Shown here piece by piece: positions 31,630 to 42,923 of a stretch of DNA of 64,000 nt. The DNA comes from Catonia carolina (taxonomy: Eukaryota; Arthropoda; Insecta; Hemiptera; Achilidae), in contig JAQMRL010000006.1 of the NCBI GenBank assembly GCA_035578175.1, positions 55,593,001-55,657,000 on the forward strand, written 5' to 3'. The position numbers and the translations under genes were made by a program. The notes beneath the pieces were generated by a model. That model did not search any database. It was given only the letters and a program-made list of their open reading frames with translations, and was not told the origin of the DNA. Numbering within the stretch: the stretch's first letter is position 1; the number at the start of each line of letters is the position of its first letter.

Positions 31630-32685
31630 ATGCCTTACTTATTTACATCAGAGGAATACGCTGATATGGTTTTTATTTTGGGTTACTGTAATGGTAATGC
31701 TAGAGCTGCTGTAGTAGAATATGAACTACGTTACCCTAATAGGAGGATTCCAGATACCAAAACAATTTCAGGAACTTTTCGTACTCTTCGGGAAACAGGA
31801 TCACTACCAAGTACTAGAACCAATTATGAACGAGCTGTCCAACTTGATGATGATATTGTTATTAATGCTGTTCATCGCAGTCCAGGTGTAAGTACACGAC
31901 GTATTTCTAGGCGGATAGGAGTTTCGCAGTCAACGGTGTGGAGGTCACTAAATCGAAACAAATTTTATCCGTTTCATAAACAAAAGGTTCAACATCTACA
32001 GCCAGGGGATGGTCCGCTTCGCTTGGAGTTTTGCAACTTTTTGAATATTAATAATCAACTCTACAAGCGTATTTTGTTTACGGATGAGGCACAATTCACT
32101 CGGGATGGTGTCAATAACTTGCACAATGAACACTCATGGGCAGAAGAAAATCCACATGAGGTAGTGGAACAGAACTTTCAACACCGATTTAGCGTCAATG
32201 TCTGGTGTGGCCTTTTGCACAATCGGCTGATTGGACCTTTCATATTACCTGGACGCCTAAATGCTGAGTTGTATTTGCATTTCCTTCAAGAAGAGTTGCC
32301 GCAGCTGTTAGAGAATGTTCCTTTACGTCTCAGACAAAATTTGTACTTCCAGCATGACGGAGCACCTCCCCACTTTTCACGTGCCGTTTCTGCTTATTTA
32401 AATCATCAATTTCCTGGACACTGGATTGGTCGTGGAGGGCCTCACCCTTGGCCACCAAGATCCCCAGATCTATCTCCATTGGATTATTGCATCTGGGGAT
32501 GGATGAAAGACATTGTATACAAGACAAAAGTGAATTCTCGTGATGAATTAATTGCCCGTATTATGGATTCGGCTGTGCAGATACAGGGAAGCCCTGAAAA
32601 ATTAAGAAACGCAACAAAAGCAATACACAAACGTGCTGCAAAATGTATTGATAATGATGGCCTCATTTTCGAACATCTATTATAA
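31630..32685 (+). CDS. DUF4817-type IS630-Tc1-mariner transposase (DD41D)
   Basis: A 351-residue frame runs with no stops from ATG at 31630 to TAA at 32683. Residues 5-60 form a helix-turn-helix of the DUF4817 kind (FTSEEYADMVFILGYCNGNA). A second helix-turn-helix follows at about 75-110 (SPGVSTRRISRRIGVSQSTV). The RNase H-like catalytic core has D152 (RILFTDEAQF), D243 (YFQHDGAPPH) and D285 (SPDLSPLDYCIWGWM). Forty-one residues lie between the second and third acidic residues, which fits the DD41D group. W192-C193 and the C-terminal helix also fit the family. The enzyme should bind the TIR ends and excise and reinsert the element at TA in the nucleus. The length is normal and all three acidic residues are present. 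Activity is not shown. Confidence 0.92.
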   Translation: MPYLFTSEEYADMVFILGYCNGNARAAVVEYELRYPNRRIPDTKTISGTFRTLRETGSLPSTRTNYERAVQLDDDIVINAVHRSPGVSTRRISRRIGVSQSTVWRSLNRNKFYPFHKQKVQHLQPGDGPLRLEFCNFLNINNQLYKRILFTDEAQFTRDGVNNLHNEHSWAEENPHEVVEQNFQHRFSVNVWCGLLHNRLIGPFILPGRLNAELYLHFLQEELPQLLENVPLRLRQNLYFQHDGAPPHFSRAVSAYLNHQFPGHWIGRGGPHPWPPRSPDLSPLDYCIWGWMKDIVYKTKVNSRDELIARIMDSAVQIQGSPEKLRNATKAIHKRAAKCIDNDGLIFEHLL

Positions 32686-32730
32686 AAAGGTGCGTACGGT
32701 TGGCCCAACCTGATTAATTTTGCTTAAAAC

Positions 32731-33220
32731 TAGTAATGTATTATACTGAATAAAATCGATTTTTTGATACTTATTTCTGTTTTATTTTAGACTTTGATTA
32801 TATCAATTTTCTCAGAATTAAATTCTCTACAATTAATGTTTGTTGATTTTATGTATTTATTACCAATTTAACAAAGTTATTGTACATGAAACTTAAAAAA
32901 ACATTGTTTCGTGCCCCAATTTTTTGCATTTAACCGTGAATCCCTCAAAAACTACTACAGGTACAGTTCTGAAACCTATTTTATTAGCTTTATCAGGTAA
33001 AATTACATAAGAATCCACGACATTTCTTACTTAATTAACCTTTCCAAAAGTTCAGTATGGCTTTATTTTACTCTTTGCCCAGGAATTCAGGCGAAATCTT
33101 TCGCTAGCTGTAACTCGCTAACGAAGCGTTTTCGGACCTATGTTTATATAACATTTTTTCATTATTTTTACTAGTACAATGTGCTGTAGAAGTGGAGGGA
33201 GAACTTCATGAATCACCCTG
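32731..33220 (-). repeat. right terminal inverted repeat of the mariner-type transposon
   Basis: It is the reverse complement of 30709-31198. It begins 45 bases after the transposase stop, so the coding region fills almost all of the space between the arms. Confidence 0.9.
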
Positions 33221-33222
33221 TA

Positions 33223-34240
33223 TATATTTTCAAATTATTATTATTATTTCATCAAGTAATTCTATGTAATTAGCAAATATATATAGGTACTTTGTTTGTT
33301 ATTCCAGAACAGGAAACCTACTCCAGAATATGTTTAAAGAATTTATTTCATAAATTTAGTTATAGTTTTATGTTTAAAAGTTTGATTTAATTTTGCAGTT
33401 GCGCTGTACTTTTACTTCCTTATAATTACTCATAATAGATCTGTAATGATATAAAAACCTATCTCAGAAAAAATTATGATCTGTTAACTGTTAACAGTTT
33501 ATTATTTATGAAATTGAATTTATAGACTTTTAACTACGGTATTATAAAATTTTATCGAATTCCATAGTTAAGATAACGTGTTATACTCTTTATATTTGAA
33601 ATAATTTCCTAAAAACCTATTTTAAAATAGTAAATCTATTTAAGAATAATTAATTATTCTGTGAACTGATTTAGAGAAATACAATGTTTAAATAAAAATA
33701 CAAAATGTTATAATGTCACAATAAATTCATGGCCATTCAAAAAAATAAATTGTAAATGTCTACAATTACAACACTAGAAACTGAATTGACTACGAAGTAG
33801 CTATCAGAACTCAAAACTGTTAGAACAAAAACGTACTTATGCAGATAGAAAATATGCTATTAAATTACCAAGTCCTTTAAAAAGTTGTGGTAATTTCAGT
33901 TTTTTTAAAAAATAAGACTGAAAAATACTTGAGTGTTGAAATATTTTACGGAGTACTAGAATTCCTTTCTACATAGTTTTTGTTGGAAAAATTAATTAAT
34001 TTCTAAGTCTACTCTGAGGGAAATTGTTTATTATTTGATAAGAATGATTAGATGAAACGTTATTGAAAAAGGTAGAGTGGTAATAAATAATTAATTGGTA
34101 AGTAATAAATTTGACTTAGTGTTAGTATTTAGTTTTATCAGTTTTGCCTTGACATGTCTTGTACACCTTTCTGGAGTCCCCCTGGGTGCAGTTATAAAAG
34201 AAAACCTTTTGGCTTGTGTATTAGTAATATGAAATGATGT
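33223..34240. other. AT-rich sequence, nothing assigned
   Basis: No frame or repeat border was found. It resembles single-copy intergenic DNA. Confidence 0.4.
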
Positions 34241-35017
34241 TGTTTACATCATCAGCCGAAAGGCTGGTTTGAACCTTTAAAGGCTTTACTAAGTAGAACA
34301 ATGAGTGAGGTGGTTTGGGATTGCCTTCCTCACCAAGTGAAAAAATATTTATCAGCATGCCAAGCCCTCCAAAACGCATTAATTTTCCACCCTGAAAATG
34401 AAATTTTCACTTCATTCATCACATGATCTGGCTGTATAGTTATGAAATTCATTACTCTCCGAGGATATAATTCTGACTATACTACTTTTCAAAGCTGATG
34501 AGCTCTGAACGTACCCATTGCCCCTACCAACTTCATAGCTAACCAATGACTTACCAGCAACGTTGCCAATACTTGCTCTCGTAGTTGTGTTAAATATTTC
34601 ATCAGCCATGTTTCCGGTCTTTTAATAAAAATTTGCAACCTAAAAACATACAACCAGTTCATTGTATTTTAAAGTATTGCATGGTTTATAATCAATGAGT
34701 TCAGTACGAGATGCAAAACACGAGTGAACTACTGTGGTTCGTTTACGTATGCACATGTAATGTTTGTCAAGTCAATACATTTGTACAATCTGACAACTCT
34801 AGCAAACGTTCTGATTGGTGTAAAAGCGTGGAACAGCAGAGTTCATCAACCGTGAAAAGCATTGTAGTGTGTTTTAACCTCTACCTCTTCTGTTATTAAA
34901 TGCTTCAGTTATATAATTGGCTGACCATGTGATAAGAAACAGAACTATTTTTTGTAGCCCTGGAACTTGCAGATTGATTGTAAATAATTTAACCCTCAAC
35001 CTGTCTGTTATGGGCAT
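34241..35017 (-). repeat. repeat B copy split by a MITE
   Basis: The minus-strand 5' part is 34867-35017 (ends at GCCCATAACAGACAGGTTG) and the 3' part is 34241-34477 (ends at the GCCTTTCGGCTGATGATG loop). The two parts are collinear with uninterrupted copies. Confidence 0.8.
34480..34864. mobile_element. TA-target MITE nested in repeat B
   Basis: TA occurs at 34478-34479 and 34865-34866. The ends TACTACTTTTCAAAGCTGATG and (inverted) CAATGCTTTTCACGGTTGATG align without gaps, both followed by GA.CTCTG. It is 385 bases with no transposase. The boundary is set by comparison with unbroken repeat B. Confidence 0.65.
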
Positions 35018-35092
35018 ATAATAAATATGAAATGAAATGATATGATGATGATAATAATAAATGAAAATTAAATGATATAAAAATGAAAAAGT

Positions 35093-35165
35093 TCCCGAGT
35101 GGGAATCAAACCCGGGACCCAAGGAATAAAAGCCAATTGTGCTTACCACTACACCAATAGACCGA
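35093..35165 (-). mobile_element. tRNA-like SINE head next to repeat B
   Basis: The minus strand reads TGGTGTAGTGGTAAGCAC (A box) and GGTTTGATTCCCACTCGG (B box), followed by an AT-rich linker that leads into the 5' end of the repeat B copy at 35017. It is either a separate SINE or a head belonging to repeat B. It lacks tRNA folding. Confidence 0.5.
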
Positions 35166-36000
35166 CCAAATCTATTTCAACAATACTTCTTCTTATATAT
35201 TTGAACAGTATTTGCCAATAAATGATAAATAAATCTGTTATCGAAACAAAACCATTAACATTTGTCTAAATAACCGTGAATAACCTCATCTGCATAATCT
35301 GAAGTTTATTACTGGAACAAACGTCTTACACATGTGGGTTGAAATATATGTACTGGGTACAATACGGATTTATTTTTTCTTTTATTTTAAACCAAACAGA
35401 CATTTGCAATGCTATAAATACACAAATACATTATTGTGGTGTATATAAAAGTTGTTTTGCAGAACTTGTTTCGTATACTAACGTCGTTTGAAGTCGTAGG
35501 TGGAAAGAGTGGGTTGCATTTATCTCTCTTAGACATAACGTATGTAAATAAAGTGTATTTACATAAATCTAATGTAGATAACATTTTGTAAATTCTCAGC
35601 TATTACATTAGACGTAAACTGAACATTAAAGTTGATGGCTTTGCCAGTCAGATGAATAAATCATTTCATGTATTTTTGGTTGTATTATATTTCTTGGATT
35701 ATTTATTAGTAAATAAAAACACTGGCATCAGTGATCTACATTCTAATAAAGCCAATGTTTTCTCCATTATTTTTATTTATTTACGTTTATAGCTTTTATT
35801 TTTGGAACTGATTAACCTTAAACAACTGACCAATCACTGCATTGAATGCTGAATTATTGATCTTAGTAAAAATTAATTTTGATGAAAACACCAGTAGTGT
35901 TTGTTTATGGATGGTTCTTAGCTGATCAAAATCTCTTTAACCAACCTGTGTTATTTTATTTATTTCAAGGTATTTCTAATAATTTATTATTTATTCATTT

Positions 36001-36135
36001 TATGGGTAGATTAATTTCCCCGCTAAATATTTAATTTAAGTAATATTCAATTTAAGTTGTGCAAAAAAATGAAATGATTTTCTAATTTCTTGCTGGCTAG
36101 ATTGCTTTACATTACTTCATTCTTCAATAACGATA
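36001..36135 (+). repeat. repeat D copy (empty site for the 39253 insertion)
   Basis: GGGTAGATTAATTTCCCCGC continues through CAATTTAAGTTGTG to CTGGCTAGATTGCTTTAC. The copy at 39165-39965 is the same sequence with a piggyBac-like element inserted at this TTAA. Confidence 0.6.
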
Positions 36136-36574
36136 CTCCAGTCCTATCTGAGGTGTTTTGAAGTGAGTTAGTAACATAAAATTTCCCCTGGTTGCGTCAC
36201 GAGCTCTGCGTAGAGTAATTACAGTGATAGGGGGTGCTGCGTTTGAGCTTCTAAATCTGCCCTAGTTTTTAAGAGACTCGCCTCTTAGGCTTTCCCATCC
36301 ACTCTATTGTTCAGAATAAGTGTTCTTCCACCTTCAAGGCCATCGGCCAATCCCAGATGATATTTAACACCTATCAGTTGTTTAGGATAACCGTCACGTC
36401 ATGGTTAATTTTATGTATACCACTACTTCCTGAGACATCCTTTATGAAATAGGACCATCAAGTTGTAAGAATCCGAGCCCATTTAAATGCCTTCATTCTC
36501 TTAGAAACAGTTGACAGAGAGAAAAATAGAAGGAACATTTAATACAAATGAGTGAAGATAGATGGGTGAAGCTG

Positions 36575-36663
36575 GCCAAAGAGATGAAGGTAGACCACGA
36601 AAAAGATGGGCAAAGAAGTCGGAACAGGTCAGAAGGCCTATTCATGACAGGAAGAAGAAGAAT
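36575..36663 (+). pseudogene. RTE-like LINE 3' fragment
   Basis: The plus strand encodes GRPRKRWAKKSEQVRRPIHD, the post-RT motif 'GRPRKRW' of many LINEs, and ends in GAAGAAGAAGAA. A (GAA)n tail is also present at 42924 and 55403. Confidence 0.45.
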
Positions 36664-36812
36664 TAACCATACTCTTTCAGGAATGGTCGGTCTGAGTCTG
36701 TAAAAGACTACACCTAATTTACATGTCATTATATCATTCTAATCTCATTGGGTCGTGGGTTGCTAATTGTTACTAAATTAAACAGATGACAATGTTCACA
36801 CATTAGGGATTA
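36663..36812 (+). mobile_element. SINE3 fragment, 3' half
   Basis: AATTAACCATACTCTTTCAG to CACATTAGGGATT on the plus strand matches the second half of SINE3. The tRNA-like head is missing. Confidence 0.6.
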
Positions 36813-37058
36813 AAAACCAAAATCATTCATGTATTGTTGTTTTGTGTTTTTTCTTGGTTTTTACCCCAGTAGGAGCACTTAAATCGTATTACATGTTCAT
36901 TACGTCTTCAAGCTACAATGTCAGCTTTGTACAGTATCTTACGCTCCCGTATCTGTTTAATAATTTTTGATCTGGTTTCCCTCATTTTCTTTATTGTAAT
37001 AATGTTGGGTTGTTTTCTTTTTTTTAAAAGGATTTGGGTAGTACATTCTCTTTTAAGC

Positions 37059-37328
37059 CCATTTTTTCTTCTCATTTTTGGATCGTTTCTTCAGTTGCGT
37101 GTCCTTCGTATCACGCTTTATTTGCTGGTTTCGTTTATTTTGGGTATTGTCCTTGAGTTGATAGTTTATGAGCTGTTTAATGAGTTTTGCTTAAGGCCAT
37201 TTTTTCTTCTCGGTTTTGGATCATTTCTTTAGTTGTGTGTCCATGTCACACTTTATTTGCTGGTTTCATTTATTTTGGGTGTTGTCCTTGAGCTGATAGT
37301 TTAGGAGCTGTTTAAGGAGTTTTGCGTC
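37059..37328 (+). repeat. two-copy tandem repeat, 138 and 132 bp
   Basis: Unit 1 (37059-37196) and unit 2 (37197-37328) both start CCATTTTTTCTTCTC and share TTTATTTGCTGGTTTC and TGTCCTTGAG. They have diverged by about 10%. A (CAT)n run (37376-37389) follows, as at the end of some LINEs. The open frame across unit 1 encodes only hydrophobic low-complexity sequence and is not taken as a gene. Confidence 0.75.
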
Positions 37329-37764
37329 AGATTGTCTGCAGAGGCGACCACAAAAGGGGACTTTTATGGTCGATCATCATCATCATCATTGTATCGATTA
37401 TCAACATAAAGTTTTCCTTGTAGATTGTGTTGTGGGTAATTATTCACTATTGTCATGAACTTGGTGTTTGAAATTTATTATTTAATTATATCATAATATT
37501 TGAATAGCAATCAGAGTACTTTCATTAGTATTAAAAGTAACTAACTCATGGTTTTAAATTATTAGAGCAGAAAAGATATTGTTTGAGGCCTGTGTGTTTG
37601 GCTAAGTGATGAGATCATGTGTTGTTAAAAGGTAACTTCCTTAAGTCTTTCACATATGTTCCTGCCTTATTCTGAAAATGAATCTTTGGCTTTCCCCACT
37701 CAAAAACCGACTGCATTGCTATGAAAACTGTTCTACTATAGTATAGTATTGTATTATTCTACTA

Positions 37765-38547
37765 CAGAGTGATTTTTTAGTCCTGTTACCCAATTGTTAA
37801 TGTCTGGTAATATTTTTCTAAAAAAAATAAATTTTGTTTTGTGACACTAAGTTGGTAGCCCTACTCAACCAGTATGGATATGGCAGTGTGAGTTGATTCT
37901 CCTTGAGCTGTGTAAAATTTTGTGCCATTTCCGGTCGTGCTACGAACAGAATGTCTTTTATCCTAAAACAATCTCTTGTTTAAATCTGGAGGCTGAAGCT
38001 CTAGAACTAATCGTATGTGATACGGATACAATTTTAATTTTTTTATCAGCTTTCTGAGCACTCGAACATGACAAATCACCATGCGAGGAAAGTTTTTGTA
38101 AACTTTTCCATGGAGAATTGAGCAATCTTGTTTTCACATTCTCTTAACGTCATCTGTCAAGAGAGTTGGTCGACCACTACGTTTTCTGCTGCAAACAATA
38201 CCTGCCTCTAAAAATCAGTTAGTTAGCCTAGAAATTGACTAGAATAGAGTGGAGGAACACCAAAAAATTTAATTTGAAATGATTCTTTTACACTCGCATA
38301 CGATTTTGTAGCAAAATATTGTTCAAGAATGAAAACCCGTTGTTCTAGGGTAAAAGACATTCTGATCGTAACACAACTGGAAACAGCACAAAATTTTATG
38401 CAACTCAAGGAGAATCAACTCAAACTGTCGTATCTATACCGGTTGAGTAGGGCTACCCAACTTTGTGTCACAAAACAAAATATCCCTTTCTTAGAAAAAA
38501 ATTACCAGACATTAACAATTGGGTAACAGGACTAAAAAATCACCCGG
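37765..38547. mobile_element. DUF4817-type mariner, fold-back non-autonomous copy
   Basis: TA flanks (37763-37764 and 38548-38549) enclose ends CAGAGTGATTTTTTAGTCC and (inverted) CCGGGTGATTTTTTAGTCC. The arms of about 215 bases are inverted repeats. Each arm contains a version of the transposase start: MSFTLEQRVFILEQYFATKS on the minus strand (from about 38359) and the decayed MSFILKQSLV on the plus strand (from about 37950). Confidence 0.75.
38060..38365 (-). pseudogene. DUF4817-type transposase N-terminal remnant
   Basis: The minus-strand reading starts MSFTLEQRVFILEQYFATKS and YASVKESFQIKF, the DUF4817 helix-turn-helix start. Past stops and frameshifts it continues with VVVDQLS and ECENKIAQFSMEKFTK, matching the linker of such transposases. 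The catalytic domain is gone. Confidence 0.65.
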
Positions 38548-39252
38548 TATAATGACCGCCATGAAAAGTCTGTTGTGTTTGTAAAACTCTATTACAAAAA
38601 CGACCTAAGATAATTTTTTTTAAACAACAAATTAAAGCCTGTTCTTTCCTGCATTGATTCGATGGACTTAGGCTATATTTTTATTTAAAAATTTGTCGGA
38701 GATACAGGAATTTATGCATAAAAAGTGCGCAGTTCTTGGCCAGTTTTTTGTTAGTGTGCTTTTTAAACGTCTGTTACTTCATTGAGACTTTACATAAAAA
38801 TCCCAATTTAACTATTTTAAAGAACACAGTTTTCTCTAAAATGTGAATGTTTTAGAACTAAAATCCGATATTCCATTTTAATACGGAGGTCATTTAAAAA
38901 AAGTGCTATTTTGGCTATGCGTAAAGATAGGGAAATGATTTTTTGACTGAACCATGCACTTTAACAACTGTATTGTGCCAAGTATAGCCTTTTTTGGATT
39001 AATTATGAATGAAACATAAATGGACATGTGATGTAAATAGAAAATTCTATAAAATTGGTTGAAGGGAAATTGGTCTTCATAGACGATTTCTGTCAAGGCA
39101 TGCATTTTAACTCACTAATACAGTACCAAGTAGTAGGAATAATAAAAATCTACACAGAAGCATAAATTTATTTACCCTTGAACATGGAAAATCATAGTTG
39201 GGTAGAGTAATTTCCCCGTACACATTCAATTGCAAGTTATTTTCTGATTTAA

Positions 39253-39880
39253 TCCTTTCTAACCCAGTGAGGCATAGAAGTCACATTGGAGTGAAATAAC
39301 AGACATTAAAATTTTAATTGTTAGTGACTATTTTGGATTAAAGAGCGATGGATGTGAAGTGTAATAATTTTCTGTACCCTAGCCAGGAATCGGACCTGAG
39401 ACCTCCGCTTTGCAGTGTAAAATGCTGACCACTACGCCACGGATGCGACCATTAGTTTCTTTTTAAAGTTAATTTTAGTTTTAAATATTCGTGTTCATTT
39501 ACTCAAGTAAAGTACCATTTCTTCAAGTACGTTGAATGTACATACAAGTATATTTTTTAGGCTGTAAATACTGATTTTGTCCATTTTACCAATATTTTTG
39601 AATTGTAACCTTTTTTAAGTTTTAAATAATGCTTTGCTACAAATCTAAGCAAGAGAATTTTGTTTAGGAAGCCTGCACATGATTTTTACTTATTCATATT
39701 GTTGGGAACTTTGATACCATCAAGCCCAATGTGACATAAGTATCACACTTTTTTGTCACGGCATCAAAAAAAGGCTGAAGGTCTAAAAGTGATTTTATTT
39801 CACTTAAATGTCAGTAAAGTGTATGAAACAATGTACACATATTTGTTTGTGTAAAGTTAAAAAATTTGGGATTGAAAGGG
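39253..39880. mobile_element. piggyBac-like MITE with TTAA duplication
   Basis: TTAA flanks at 39249-39252 and 39881-39884. The left end TCCTTTCTAACCCAGTGAGG and the inverted right end CCCTTTCAATCCCAAATTTT are like the ends of the element at 9-575. The interior has CACATTGGAGTG and (inverted) CACATTGGGCTTG. It holds a SINE1 copy. Confidence 0.75.
39318..39455 (-). mobile_element. SINE1 copy
   Basis: On the minus strand the A-box region is near ACGCCACGGATGCG (inverted) and the B box is GGTCCGATTCCTGGC. The body ends at about GTCACTAACAAT. It is nested in the piggyBac-like MITE, as SINE1 is in the element at 9-575. Confidence 0.6.
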
Positions 39881-39965
39881 TTAAGTTGTGTGAAAAACTG
39901 ATATGACTTTCTAATTTAATGTGGCTAGACTGCTTTCTCTTAGGCTATTTTTGATAATCTAAGAC

Positions 39966-42290
39966 AGCTGTCATCCATGTGAATTTGGTCTAAGTCAAGT
40001 CACCTCAATGTTTTTATTGTATGTAACCCAAAGTAGTTTTAAAACACAAATTTCATGAAACATTGTAAGATAAACAACAGAAAAATTAAAGTTTTTTATA
40101 GACTTCCCTTAACTACAAAGAGATTTTAAACAGGGATCCCCATTTTGGAGTCCAGTGCAATTTATTACATCAGTAGGTGGGTGCATGCTCTCCAATACGG
40201 TAATACAGAAAATAATTCAAGAGTACTCTCCCTCATTTATTATTTGTCCATTTTAAACATCTCTTTTTTCACAGATGCTACAAACTTTTAACAATCTGGA
40301 TAGTTATTTTAAATTACTCTTCAGATTTTGACATTTTTTTGTAGTTATGATAGGAATTGCAGATAAGTAACACTTTCCAATATTTCCTTTTATAGCATTA
40401 GTCAATATATTTTATGGTTTAAGTCAATACTTTTTAAAGGTTACTTTTGTTTTTATTTAGTACTAGTTTGGTAACAATCTTCTTTCTCCATATCACTATA
40501 ATTAACTTCTGTTCATATTTTTTTTGGAAATGAACCAAATCAGCTAGTCCTGCTACACAAGGAATTATTCATAAGCAAAATGGAATCTTAAGGAAAAGAG
40601 TAACAGGAAAACAATTAGCTAAGGTATAAAAAAATACAAAAACTCAATTATATTTATAATAAATAATTTATTGAATAAATAAATAGTGTCATCATTTACA
40701 ATAAAATAATTTATATTTATGTACAATATTATGGAATAAAATAAATATATAGATAAAAGGTTCAAAAAATAAAAATATTATTCTCTTTAAAATAATTATA
40801 TAAAAATATATTATTTTTCTACATTTTTCAAAAAAATATGTAAACTCTTTGCTAAAATGATTTTATACTACTTAAAAAATACTTTTTAATTGATGAAAAG
40901 AAAAATACAAAATTTTGTGAATTTGTTTGAAAATTATTATCATTTTCTTCTAGATAATATTGGTACCAATACGTATTATTATTTATTTTATTAATATAAA
41001 AAGGAAATGATAATAATATTCAAAAAACAATATGATAAATTTTATATTTTCCAAAATAAAAAATATTTTTTAAATAATTTATGAATTGAAGTAACGAAGA
41101 AATATTTTAAAACAAAAACGTTATTTTTCAATTTAAAATATATCTTTTAATACTGTAATATTAAAAAAAAATACATAGTAATTAATGTTAATTAACTCCA
41201 AAATATAAAGTATTAATAATACAAAATCAGATAGATGTTTGATTTATTTATGAATTTAAAGCATTACTAAGTTTATCCATTGTTTGAACAGTACATTATT
41301 ATTGCAAAATGTCATTAACAATTATGTTATTAAATAATTATAGGCCTATATTTTATTATTAACAAAATTTTACAATAATAATAATTATATTCTATAAATA
41401 ATAAAATTAGTATTGTTTTATTTATCATAAATATTTTTTTATTTATTACTACGGTTTTTATATTTCCTTCCTTTTAATTATAATTTTCAAGTACCTACTT
41501 CTTTTAAAATTTTTCATCTTTATACTACTATATCCTGACATTAGTTGAAAAAAATAACATGCGTTAAAACTACAGTAAAAATGTCATACCTATATATCTG
41601 ATTGTAAAGTAATATATTTAGTTTTTACTGTTATTTTAATGTTTTGAATCATTTACAACCAAAAATGTCAGAATTAAGTAGATAAAGAAAGTTATTGTAT
41701 TAAAAGGAAATAAATATAGGTTTTGGTTTGCGTAGGTAGTAATAAAATAATAGGTATATATTTTAGGTTATGTTAGGTTACGTCTACTTGGTGCATGGGA
41801 ATGTATCTCACTCAAATGAGTAATTTGTATAACTGGTCTTACTGTGCTGAAGTTTAATCAGGTTAAACTAATATACAAATTATTTTATATCCATGAGATC
41901 TCATAAAACCCAAAGTAATCTCACATGTAATGAACCAATCAAATAATAAAAATATTAAACATTTTATATGAACAACAAACCTAATAATATTTAATATAGT
42001 TCTTGAAGAAGCTATTTTAAATAATACTCTAAATTTTAGAGTTACTTATTAAGTACTATATATCTTTTAATTTAAATTAAAAAAATATATGATTTAAAAA
42101 TAATGATAATAAGTTAATAATATAAGAATATTGTACATATTCAATAATAATAAACCAAAAAGTAACAAAAAATTTATTTTATGAAGATTTTGGCAGTCAG
42201 CAGAATATTGAAGATGTACTGATGATTATGAAGTTGATGACAAATGATGGATGAAGACAAAAGGATTATTTTTATGATTTCTTTATTATT
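39966..42290. other. extremely AT-rich desert
   Basis: Especially from 40640 to 42100, the sequence is almost only A and T. Long runs of ATAATAAAT-like text give no frames and no recognisable repeat borders. Confidence 0.5.
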
Positions 42291-42296
42291 TTTTTT

Positions 42297-42347
42297 TTAT
42301 AATTCGTATGAATAGTTTGCTTTATAACCACCAGAGTGGGGAAGCAG
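42297..42347 (-). CDS. candidate terminal exon, minus strand
   Basis: On the minus strand, the pyrimidine-rich acceptor TTTTGTTTTACAG precedes 17 codons reading LLPHSGGYKANYSYEL and a stop, in the phase starting at the first base. An AATAAA follows at once (revcomp near 42280). It could be an alternative last exon of the minus-strand gene at 46943-48791, but that gene's donor is in another phase, so the link is a guess. Confidence 0.25.
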   Translation of the reverse strand: MLPHSGGYKANYSYEL

Positions 42348-42923
42348 CTGTAAAACAAAATAGTACATTTTTTAAATTGATCTATGATTATTATCAATAA
42401 ACTAAAATAATTGTAATATATGATGTCCATTATATTTTCAACACCACTTTTATATTTTTTGTTTTTTTTTGGAATTATTTTATCTTGATTTGTTTTGTTT
42501 GGTATCGTATTCATGGTTTTTTTGTTTATATAAACTATTACTTATTTAACATAATAGTTTTAAAACAGAGAATGCCCTCTTACCTAAGACCATAAAAAAG
42601 TAACATTAAATAAAAATATATTATTATTTTATTTAAAAGCTATTTAAATAATACAGTAATAATTGTATAAAGTTTAAAATAATTTTTATTTTATACAAAA
42701 TAATAATGTTTATTTAATTACCATTTTTGTAAAGAACACCATGGTCTCAACACAATGGGAGAATGTTTATTCATGTAAAATATTTTTTATGACAAAACTT
42801 TGCTTTATAAAGTACACTGGATCTCAAGAAAGTAGTGACCAGACTTCGGGAAGTGGATCACTACAAGGCAGATTGCACCATTGGTTCCCATCAGGTGGTC
42901 CTCGCATGATTACTAAAGGATCC

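Larger units (their letters stand above)
30709..33220 (+). mobile_element. apparently intact mariner-type transposon, 490-bp TIRs
   Basis: The 2512-bp element is flanked by TA (30707-30708 and 33221-33222). Both ends begin CAGGGTGATTCATGAAGTTC. The terminal inverted repeats (30709-31198 and 32731-33220) are each 490 bases. Reading them against each other I saw two mismatches (near 30733 and 31173). Between them lies one open transposase frame on the plus strand. Near-identical arms plus an unbroken frame point to a recent insertion and a possibly active element. TIRs this long are unusual for mariner relatives, which often have about 20-30 bases. Confidence 0.9.
39165..39965 (+). repeat. repeat D copy split by a piggyBac-like MITE
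   Basis: The left part (39165-39252) and right part (39881-39965) join at TTAA to give a sequence collinear with 36001-36135. Confidence 0.6.

Noticed and set aside
32330..32708. Two minus-strand frames within the mariner transposase
   Set aside because: These are shadows of the plus-strand transposase gene.
36918..37232. 104-codon hydrophobic protein
   Set aside because: The frame follows the T-rich tandem units, the second unit has stops, and no start context or splice sites are seen. Probably not coding.
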